A stretch of DNA of 9,161 bases. Origin: Endomicrobium sp. Its GTDB lineage: Bacteria > Elusimicrobiota > Endomicrobiia > Endomicrobiales > Endomicrobiaceae. The position numbers and the translations under genes were made by a program. Location: the NCBI GenBank assembly GCA_031290055.1, contig JAITOH010000004.1, positions 1-9,161 on the forward strand, read 5' to 3'. Below are positions 1 through 6,366 of this stretch, one piece after another. Under the pieces are notes generated by a model, which saw only the letters and a program-made list of their open reading frames with translations, was not told the origin of the DNA and made no database searches. Position 1 is the first letter of the stretch. Every line of letters starts with the position of its first letter.

Positions 1-1450
1 TAACACAAATCTTATCTGATTCTTCAACTACATCTGAAAATGGTAGAAATGCATCCGATGCAAGAACAAGTGGAAATGCTTTTTCATTCAAGCCATGTTT
101 TACATTTTTCATTTTCTCTGATGCTATTTTTAATGAATCAATACGACTCATTTGTCCAGCACCTACACCTACTGTTTGCCTCCCTCTGACAAGAATAATA
201 GCATTTGATTTTACATGTTTAGAAACTTTCCATGCAAAGTCCAAAGCTTTACTCTCCTCTTTTGTAGGGTGGCGTTTTGTCATATATTTTACTTCACACA
301 AAAGTTGATTATCTTTATCCTGCACAAGCATTCCATTATGCATTATTTTTCTATATTCTATAGAGTTTATTTCTTCCTTAAAAAGACACTCCTGTATTAA
401 AATTCTAATATTTTTTTTCTTAGTTAATATGTCCAGAGCCTTTTTAGAATAATTTGGAGCTATAATGCACTCAACAAATAATTTACTTATTTCAACAGCT
501 ACGTTTTCGTCAACCAATTTATTAACTCCTATTACTCCCCCAAAGGCACTTATGGAGTCGCAGGACAAAGCTCTTAAATATGCATCTCTTATATTTGTGC
601 TTTCTGCGCAACCGCAGGGATTAGTATGTTTAATAATTGCACATGCATGGTTATTAAACTCATTTACCAAACACCATGCAGACTCTAGATCAAGATAGTT
701 GTTATAGGATAATTCTTTTCCATGAAGTTGCTTTGCGGACACCAAAGTTGCCCTACTTTGCCCTATAGTGCTAAAATACATAGCAGCATTTTGATGTGGG
801 TTTTCACCGTATCTCAATTTTGAAAGTTTTTTTAGTGGAATTGTAATTTGCGTTGGAAATTTTTCATAAGTTAAATAATTTGATACTAAAGAATCATAAT
901 ACGCCGAGTGTCGGAAAGCCTTTGCGGCTAAATCAAGTTTTAATTTTTCAGTAATAGAATTATTCTTTAAATTTTTAATGACAATTTTATAATCGCTTAT
1001 ATCACATATGATTATGACATTCTTATAATTTTTCGCAGCAGCTCTAAGAAGAGTAACCCCGCCTATATCTATATTTTCTATAACAGTTTGATCTATTATT
1101 CTATCATTTGGTTTTGGGATTTTACTTATAATTGTTTCGAATGGATACAAACTCACAACCACCATATCGATCATTTCTATTTTATAGCGTTTTAACTGCT
1201 CTAAATGATCCTTTTTATTTCTTACAGCAAGAATTCCTCCATGAATTTTATGGTTTAATGTTTTTACTCTACCATCTAAGATTTCTGGAAACTCAGTAAT
1301 CTCAGCAATTTCTTTGCATTGGATTGAATTTTTTTTCAGGGTTTCTGTTGTCCCAGAACTGGCAATTATATTCCAATTTAAAGATTTCAATTCTTTTGCA
1401 AAATCTACAACTCCAATCTTATTTGAAACACTGATTAATGCTGTAGGCAT
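1..1450 (-). CDS. purH: Bifunctional AICAR formyltransferase / IMP cyclohydrolase PurH (3' end cut by window edge)
   Basis: PurH carries out the last two steps of de novo IMP synthesis: formylation of AICAR with 10-formyl-tetrahydrofolate, then ring closure to IMP, in the cytosol. The frame is open from ATG at 1450 to the left edge, giving 483 residues. The family is usually about 510-530, so roughly 30-40 C-terminal residues are missing. The N-terminal cyclohydrolase domain shows DGRVKTL (61-66, Lys63), SLYPF (100-104), ENIDIGG (125-131) and RAAAKNY (136-142). The transformylase domain shows RYGENPHQ (213-220), the catalytic Lys-His pair in IIKHTNPCG (Lys274, His275), SAFGGV (301-306) and GAGQMSR (430-436). 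The start is supported by a GAGGA ribosome-binding site. Oddities are Asn-His where most PurH have His-Pro after KTL, SLYPF for NLYPF, and SDVVE where a glycine is usual (DGVE). Codon use matches the neighbours. The gene stands alone after a 537-bp gap. Identification is secure. Confidence 0.97.
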   Translation of the reverse strand, partial: MPTALISVSNKIGVVDFAKELKSLNWNIIASSGTTETLKKNSIQCKEIAEITEFPEILDGRVKTLNHKIHGGILAVRNKKDHLEQLKRYKIEMIDMVVVSLYPFETIISKIPKPNDRIIDQTVIENIDIGGVTLLRAAAKNYKNVIIICDISDYKIVIKNLKNNSITEKLKLDLAAKAFRHSAYYDSLVSNYLTYEKFPTQITIPLKKLSKLRYGENPHQNAAMYFSTIGQSRATLVSAKQLHGKELSYNNYLDLESAWCLVNEFNNHACAIIKHTNPCGCAESTNIRDAYLRALSCDSISAFGGVIGVNKLVDENVAVEISKLFVECIIAPNYSKKALDILTKKKNIRILIQECLFKEEINSIEYRKIMHNGMLVQDKDNQLLCEVKYMTKRHPTKEESKALDFAWKVSKHVKSNAIILVRGRQTVGVGAGQMSRIDSLKIASEKMKNVKHGLNEKAFPLVLASDAFLPFSDVVEESDKICV

Positions 1451-1457
1451 GTCTTTA

Positions 1458-1462
1458 TCCTC
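1458..1462 (-). promoter_or_regulatory. Ribosome-binding site of purH
   Basis: On the minus strand GAGGA lies 7 nt before the ATG at 1450. It fixes the purH start, which also matches the family N-terminus (ALISVSNK). Confidence 0.75.
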
Positions 1463-1959
1463 ACTGTTTTATTCAATAGATTTTTATAATTTTATAACAT
1501 TAAATCAATTTTTTACTTTCCATAGTTTAATTTTATAATATTTTTTTGTAATTCCTAATATCCACTTAACTTTTATTTTACTATTATATTACTTAAAAAT
1601 TTTTATACCTTTACACAATACAATTTAACTTTTTATCTTAATGATCTCTAGATGATTTTTTTAATAACGCCCATTACATGTTTCAATGAACATTTTTGTA
1701 TTTGACATTATATAATTTGTTTTAGAAATAAAATTTATTTAATAAATCAAAAACTACTTTTATATGAACTTTAAGATAAATATATTATTCCGTAGAATAT
1801 CAAAAAAATCAACATTGACTTAAAGCAGATTTAATAAAGATAACAGTAAAGAATTATGTCAACACATACTTTTTTTACATATTTAACTTGCACTCCTAAG
1901 AACTTTTTCCTATTTTTTGTAAATCTTTTTATCTTAAAAGCCATTATAAAATAATTTCG

Positions 1960-1985
1960 TTTTAGATAAATAGTATTATCTAAAA
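1960..1985 (-). terminator. AT-only inverted repeat just after the DUF362 gene; possible weak terminator
   Basis: Perfect 10-bp arms (TTTTAGATAA and TTATCTAAAA) flank a 6-nt loop, starting 2 nt after the stop codon of the 4Fe-4S gene. The position fits a transcript-end hairpin. However, the stem has only one G-C pair and no clean U-run follows on the minus strand, so intrinsic termination is doubtful. It could instead be chance in AT-rich DNA or an mRNA 3'-end structure. Confidence 0.25.
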
Positions 1986-1987
1986 AT

Positions 1988-3046
1988 TTACTGATAATAT
2001 ATTAATTCGTATTTTCTGCTTCCAAGACCGAGTTTTTCAGCATATTCCAACTGGACTGTAGAGTTGATTTCAGGATAAATAGCTTTAAAAAAATTTCCTC
2101 CAAAAACTTTATTTATTAAATCATAACTTGCTTGGTCTACAGCAACTGGATCAGTTCCTGTAACAACCCCGACATCTTTCATGATAGCTTTGTTACAGGA
2201 AAGAGATACACAATCACAATATTTGCTTATATTGTTTAAAAAATTTATATACGAAATATACGAACTTTTTTTAGTTTTTAAAATACCTGCTGCATACTCA
2301 ACCATTTTTTCTTGAACTGTTAAAGAATCTTCGTTCCATTTTAATCCGAATACTTTAAGTGGGCAGTTGACTACGCATTGGCCACAACCGGCACATTTTT
2401 CTTTATTCATAACTATTTTTGCATTTATAATTGACAGTGCTTTTTGATAGCAGTAATTAACACAATTACCACAACCTATACAGCGCTCTGTATCCATGTT
2501 TGGTTTTGATGAATGATGCATGGCATATTTTCCGGCTTTACTTCCACAGCCCATACCTATATTTTTTAATGCCCCTCCAAATCCTACAATTCCGTGTCCT
2601 TTAACATGGCTTAAAAATATACAACTATCAGCATCATGTATTTCTTTAGCCACAGAAATAGTTTTAAAATATTTTAAATTAACTTCAACTTTTTCTTCAG
2701 AACTTCCTCTTAAACCATCTGCAATGATTACAGGGCATCCACACTTCTCAATTGTAAATCCATGTTTATTAGCGATAAGAAGATGGTGATATGCATCAGA
2801 TCTTTCTCCAACATAAATAGTACTTGCGTCAGTTAAAAATGGGTATGCAGCCTTTTCCTTAATAATTTTCACTAAAGGCGAAATATAAGCTGGGCTTATA
2901 TGTCCCATATTTCCATCTTCTCCAAAATGTATTTTTATGGCTAAAAAGCTCCTTGCTTTTATTTGTCCAAATATGCCTGTAGTTTTTAAAAAATTATATA
3001 GTTTACTTATTTTAATCCAAGGAAGAAAATATACTTTGCTAAACAT
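1988..3046 (-). CDS. DUF362 family protein with two 4Fe-4S ferredoxin motifs
   Basis: A 352-residue soluble iron-sulfur protein of the DUF362 family, which is common in anaerobes and has no settled biochemical function. The N-terminal part has the family-typical IKIHFGE (about 37-43) and FLTDAS strings, followed by GFGGALKNIGMGC (about 155-167). A ferredoxin-type insert carries two CxxCxxCxxxC motifs (Cys189/192/195/199 and Cys218/221/224/228), each expected to hold a 4Fe-4S cluster. The C-terminal part has the family CDC (277-279) and GTDPVAVDQ (about 297-305). A longer frame begins at TTG 3064, but ATG 3046 is preceded by an AAGGAG site at ideal spacing and gives a normal N-terminus. No signal peptide or membrane segment is seen. 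Long gaps flank the gene on both sides, so context gives no partner. An electron-transfer or redox role is inferred from the clusters alone. Confidence 0.93.
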   Translation of the reverse strand: MFSKVYFLPWIKISKLYNFLKTTGIFGQIKARSFLAIKIHFGEDGNMGHISPAYISPLVKIIKEKAAYPFLTDASTIYVGERSDAYHHLLIANKHGFTIEKCGCPVIIADGLRGSSEEKVEVNLKYFKTISVAKEIHDADSCIFLSHVKGHGIVGFGGALKNIGMGCGSKAGKYAMHHSSKPNMDTERCIGCGNCVNYCYQKALSIINAKIVMNKEKCAGCGQCVVNCPLKVFGLKWNEDSLTVQEKMVEYAAGILKTKKSSYISYINFLNNISKYCDCVSLSCNKAIMKDVGVVTGTDPVAVDQASYDLINKVFGGNFFKAIYPEINSTVQLEYAEKLGLGSRKYELIYYQ

Positions 3047-3053
3047 ATACACA

Positions 3054-3059
3054 CTCCTT
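3054..3059 (-). promoter_or_regulatory. Ribosome-binding site of the DUF362 gene
   Basis: AAGGAG lies 7 nt before ATG 3046 on the minus strand. It sits inside the longer TTG-initiated frame (3064), which argues that ATG 3046 is the real start. Confidence 0.8.
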
Positions 3060-3064
3060 TTCAA

Positions 3065-3844
3065 ATTTTATTCTTAATCACTAAAAACTAACTTTACAAA
3101 ATGAAAACAAAGATAAAAAAGTTATTTACTTCCATACTTTTAAGCTATTTTATTATAAACTTAAAATTTTTAAGGTAGCAGAAGCTTCAAAACTACTTTT
3201 ATTATCGTTTCTAGGCATAGTCAAAGCAAAAAACATCAAGATGAAGGGATAATTTTTATTGAAATACGTGGTTTTTCAAATTCTATGTTGTTAAATTTAT
3301 AATTATGTTTTAATGTTGACAAGAATATTTGATCTGAAATACCATAACTACTACTTTTGAAATAAGATATTCCTAACCCCAAAATATATGCCTAGTTCAT
3401 GTTTTATAGTAGCAAACAAACCCACAGTTAAAGTACAGCTTCCAAAAACATCCCAAAACTTTAAAATTCATTGTTACTTTTAATCCATTTCACTAGCAAA
3501 GATATTTTTTACATGAAACAAAATAACAAAAATATTTATTTCCCTTTGTTTTATTCTAAACACCTAAAATTAAAGTGTTGCGGTTTTTATAAACTTCAAA
3601 TTTTAAACTGTACATTTTTACTTCTCAGCACTTCATGACATTTGGATAACAGCAACATACGCAACATCTCAAGTAACTCTTATAAGTTGCCAGCAATCTA
3701 CTACTCTACTTAAATCGTATTTTTAACATTCAAACAAGAATTTTTTCATATATATGTCTATCTAGAGAAGCAAACATAACAAATGGCTTGTCCACAATTA
3801 AAACATTTTTATTTTGAGAAAGCAACTCGAGAATTTGCTACACT
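3065..3844 (-). pseudogene. Gene-free gap with apparent remnants of decayed minus-strand coding sequence
   Basis: No intact gene fits in this gap of nearly 800 bp between ligA and the DUF362 gene. On the minus strand there are short open pieces in shifting frames. A 35-codon piece (3837 to 3733) includes NKNVLIVDKPF and ASLDRHIYEKIL. An in-frame stop-riddled stretch follows. Next is a 38-codon piece (3467 to 3354) with ATIKHELGIYFGV, then an overlapping 51-codon piece one frame away (3391 to 3239) reading SSSYGISDQIFLSTLKHNY and on to IPSS. The composition and order look like an old gene, or two, broken by stops and frameshifts, but I cannot name the parent. VLIVDKPF weakly recalls both an ABC-ATPase Walker B region and the GK-VL-EKPF motif of Gfo/Idh/MocA oxidoreductases. 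HELGIYFG recalls an HExxHxxG zinc-protease site with the second His lost. Open stretches this short can arise by chance, so confidence is low. The end near 3065-3180 may hold the DUF362 promoter. Confidence 0.3.
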
Positions 3845-5833
3845 TCACCTTTCAATTAATCTGATAAATTCCATTTCATCAATAATCTTTATATTTAATT
3901 TTTCTGCTTGTTCTAATTTTAAGCTTAAATTTGACCCAGTGATGAGATAATCGGTTTTTGTGCTTACGTAAGATCTAATCCTACCTCCAAAAGACCTTAT
4001 AATTTTTTTTGCTTCTTCTCTTGTAAAATTTTTAAGCTGTCCTGTTAAAACAAACACTTTGTTATTTAACTTATTATTTAACTGTTCCTTTCTATCTTCG
4101 ATCATGTTTACTCCAACATTAGATAAGCTGTCTATTAAATGATGTACGGCTTCTTTCCCAAAAAAAAAATTTAAAGACTCAGCTATAACATCACCTATTT
4201 CACAAATTTTTGTAAAATCTTCGACACTTGCTTTAAGCAGAGCCTTCATGTTTCCAAATTTTTTTGCAACAATTTCAGAAGTTTTCTCCCCAATATGACG
4301 TATTCCAAAAGCAAACAATAGTTTACTTAATGGTTGCTTCTTACTTTCACCAATCGCTTTTAAAATACTATAAGTTTTCTTTTCCTTAAACAAATCGAGT
4401 TTAATAAAATCATTAAAAGTTAAATTATAGATATCAGCAAGAACCTGTAGTTTTTTTCTTTTAATAAGTTGGTCTATTAATGCTTTACCAAAACCCTTGA
4501 TGTTCATCGCATTCCTGCTCACAAAATGTATAAGATGTTCTCTAAATTGTGCAGGACATTCAGGATTTATACATCTATAAGTGACTTCTTTTTCTTTGAC
4601 AATTTTACTAAAACACGCCGGACAATTCTGTAAAGTTGCAAAGACTCCTATGCTTGCTTTTTTTACCACTTTTATTATTTTTGGGATAACATCTCCAGCA
4701 CGCTCCAGCAAGATAGTGTCACCTTCATTTATATTGAGATGCACAATTTCTTTAAAATTATGAAGTGTGGCACGTGATATTTTAACGCCTGCTAGCGTAA
4801 CAGGTTCGAAAATTGCAGTCGGGGTTATTACTCCAGTTCGACCTACTTGCACACAAATTTTTTTTAATATCGAAGTTGCTTGTTTAGCCGGAAATTTAAA
4901 TGCTATGGCCCATCTTGGACTTTTACTACTCCAGCCCATTTTTTTTTGCAATTTCAAATTATTTATTTTGACTACAAGTCCATCAATTTCGTAAGGCAAT
5001 AAGTTTCTTTTGCTAATCATAACATCTATAAAATCCACTACTTCTTTTAAAGAAGAACATATTTTAAGATCGTCTTGAAGTTGAAATCCACATTTTTTGC
5101 AGTAATGCAAAAAATCAAATTGAGTTTCAAACTGCCTTCCATAAATTTTTCCAAATGAATGTACAAATAAGCGAAGGTTTCTTTCAGATGTAACCTGCAA
5201 TTTTTTTTGTCTTAAAGAACCAGATGCTGCATTTCTAGGATTTGCGAATTTTTGTCCTCCCAATTCAAGTATTTTTTCATTTAGTTTTTTAAAATCTAGT
5301 TTATCAATATAAACTTCACCGCGTAAATCAAAAAAACTAGGAGGATTATCTATTTGGAGCCTATGCGGAATATTTTTTATAGTCTTTATATTCAAAGTTA
5401 CATCTTCTCCTACTTTGCCATCACCACGTGTAGCACCTGTAGTTAAAATTCCACCGACATAAGTTAAACATGCACTTACTCCATCAATTTTAGGTTCAAC
5501 AATGAATTTAATACTTTTATCATTAAGATTTTTTTCAACTTTTTCACACCATTTTACAGTTTCTTCCTGCGAATAAGTGTTACTTAACGAAAGCATTGGT
5601 GAAGAATGTTTTACATATTTAAAAAGCTTAGAAGTATACCCTGGTACTTTTTGTGTTGGTGAATTCCTCGAAAGAAAGAACGGATTTTTTCTTTCGAGGA
5701 ATTCAAGTTCTTTCACCAGATTGTCATATTCACCATCAGATATTTTAGGGGAATTTTTATTGTAATAAAGATTGTCGTGATATATAATTTCTTTTTTTAA
5801 ATAATCAATCCGAATTTTTATTTCTTGTTGCAT
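3845..5833 (-). CDS. ligA: NAD+-dependent DNA ligase LigA
   Basis: LigA seals nicks in duplex DNA during replication and repair, using NAD+ as adenylate donor. The protein is 662 residues, a normal length. The Ia domain begins near HDNLYY. The adenylation domain has the KxDG nucleophile site EPKIDG (Lys115, Asp117), TRGDG, LRGEVY and FANPRNAASGSLRQ. These are followed by the OB fold (VGRTGVITPTA), a four-Cys zinc finger (Cys404/407/421/426), helix-hairpin-helix repeats (about 440-575) and a C-terminal BRCT domain (about 590-662, KTDYLITG). I chose ATG 5833 because it puts the active lysine at 115, exactly as in the E. coli enzyme. ATG 5866 or 5863 would add 10-11 non-homologous residues and overlap the end of nusB. 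Neither start has a clear ribosome-binding site, so translation may depend on coupling to nusB. A long perfect inverted repeat lies in codons 43-59. Identification is secure; the start is moderately so. Confidence 0.97.
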   Translation of the reverse strand: MQQEIKIRIDYLKKEIIYHDNLYYNKNSPKISDGEYDNLVKELEFLERKNPFFLSRNSPTQKVPGYTSKLFKYVKHSSPMLSLSNTYSQEETVKWCEKVEKNLNDKSIKFIVEPKIDGVSACLTYVGGILTTGATRGDGKVGEDVTLNIKTIKNIPHRLQIDNPPSFFDLRGEVYIDKLDFKKLNEKILELGGQKFANPRNAASGSLRQKKLQVTSERNLRLFVHSFGKIYGRQFETQFDFLHYCKKCGFQLQDDLKICSSLKEVVDFIDVMISKRNLLPYEIDGLVVKINNLKLQKKMGWSSKSPRWAIAFKFPAKQATSILKKICVQVGRTGVITPTAIFEPVTLAGVKISRATLHNFKEIVHLNINEGDTILLERAGDVIPKIIKVVKKASIGVFATLQNCPACFSKIVKEKEVTYRCINPECPAQFREHLIHFVSRNAMNIKGFGKALIDQLIKRKKLQVLADIYNLTFNDFIKLDLFKEKKTYSILKAIGESKKQPLSKLLFAFGIRHIGEKTSEIVAKKFGNMKALLKASVEDFTKICEIGDVIAESLNFFFGKEAVHHLIDSLSNVGVNMIEDRKEQLNNKLNNKVFVLTGQLKNFTREEAKKIIRSFGGRIRSYVSTKTDYLITGSNLSLKLEQAEKLNIKIIDEMEFIRLIER
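5660..5705. repeat. Perfect 18-bp inverted repeat inside ligA
   Basis: Arms 5660-5677 and 5688-5705 (TGAATTCCTCGAAAGAAA and its exact complement) flank a 10-nt centre. In plus-strand RNA the stem could extend by a G-U and two A-U pairs, leaving a CGGA loop. It encodes the residues between KELE and SPTQ of LigA, whose spacing is the same as in other LigA proteins, so it is not a simple insertion. Other coding inverted repeats I noticed here have arms of only 8-10 bp. Confidence 0.9.
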
Positions 5834-5849
5834 AAAAATGAGTGAAGAT

Positions 5850-6281
5850 TTAGATTGCAGCATCATTTATGTTTTTTTGAGTACGTGTATCTTTGAATTT
5901 GTCTAAAATACCATTAACAAATTTACTTGAATTTTTTGTTGAGTATTTTTTAGAAATTTCTATAGCCTCATCTATTATAACCCTAAATGGGGTATCAGGA
6001 GTGTCTATGATTTCAAATGCAGCAATACGTATAATGTTACGATCAACTACTGCCATTCTTTCAATTTCCCAATTTATAGCAAATTTCTTTATGAGACAAT
6101 CTATTTCAATTTTTTTAGCACAAACTCCACTAAACAAATTAATTGCAAACCCTCGACACACATTATCCTTTGGAAGATATTCATCTAGTGAATTATATAT
6201 ACTTTCAATTGAAGTACTACAATTATCCAACGTATACAACATCTGCAAAGAACATTCTCTTGCTTGTCTTCGAGTACTCAT
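5850..6281 (-). CDS. nusB: Transcription antitermination factor NusB
   Basis: NusB binds boxA RNA together with S10 (NusE) and takes part in antitermination of rRNA operons. The product is 143 residues, the usual size. It starts with the family motif MSTRRQARECSLQMLYTLD, whose arginine-rich beginning forms part of the RNA-binding face. It ends with TPFRVIIDEAIEISKKY and KFVNGILDKF (about 97-129), the best conserved NusB segment. A longer frame runs to 6320, but ATG 6281 has a strong ribosome-binding site and matches the family N-terminus, so the extra 13 residues are rejected. It lies 85 bp after rlmN, and its stop codon is within or just before the ligA start, suggesting shared transcription. 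Nothing is broken or missing. Identification is secure. Confidence 0.95.
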   Translation of the reverse strand: MSTRRQARECSLQMLYTLDNCSTSIESIYNSLDEYLPKDNVCRGFAINLFSGVCAKKIEIDCLIKKFAINWEIERMAVVDRNIIRIAAFEIIDTPDTPFRVIIDEAIEISKKYSTKNSSKFVNGILDKFKDTRTQKNINDAAI

Positions 6282-6288
6282 GTAACTT

Positions 6289-6297
6289 ATCACCTCT
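6289..6297 (-). promoter_or_regulatory. Strong ribosome-binding site of nusB
   Basis: AGAGGTGAT on the minus strand matches the anti-Shine-Dalgarno complement over most of its length and ends 7 nt before ATG 6281. It decides the nusB start against the longer frame beginning at 6320. Confidence 0.75.
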
Positions 6298-6366
6298 CTA
6301 GCTATGTATGGAAATGACAACCAAAAACACCACGAAAGAGTATTTTAACAAAAATTAGATTGAGTA

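Larger units (their letters stand above)
1451..1987. other. Non-coding gap between the DUF362 gene and purH
   Basis: This 537-bp, very AT-rich stretch has no convincing gene on either strand. It must hold the purH leader and probably its promoter, but there are many TATAAT-like strings and none has a good -35 box at the right spacing, so I do not name one. I see no purine-riboswitch-like core. Besides the purH ribosome-binding site and an inverted repeat just after the DUF362 stop codon, the only open stretch of note is a 37-codon minus-strand frame (1944 down to 1831, starting MAFKIKRFTK). It has no ribosome-binding site and I do not call it a gene. The region may be old decayed coding sequence. 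Confidence 0.6.

Noticed and set aside
1451..1987. Purine riboswitch or other structured leader before purH
   Set aside because: I found no conserved junction core or paired stems of the right kind; only AT-rich sequence with chance -10-like strings.
3101..3178. Plus-strand 25-codon frame MKTKIKKLFTSILLSYFI..., looking like a signal peptide start
   Set aside because: No ribosome-binding site, stops after 25 codons, and no continuation in any frame gives a recognisable protein.
3600..3720. tRNA-like or structured RNA around the GCAAC...GTTGC pairing
   Set aside because: Only a 5-bp stem can be seen, with no T-loop or anticodon-arm pattern.
5893..6285. 130-codon plus-strand open frame opposite nusB
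   Set aside because: It is the antisense shadow of a clear nusB gene and shows no family features of its own.
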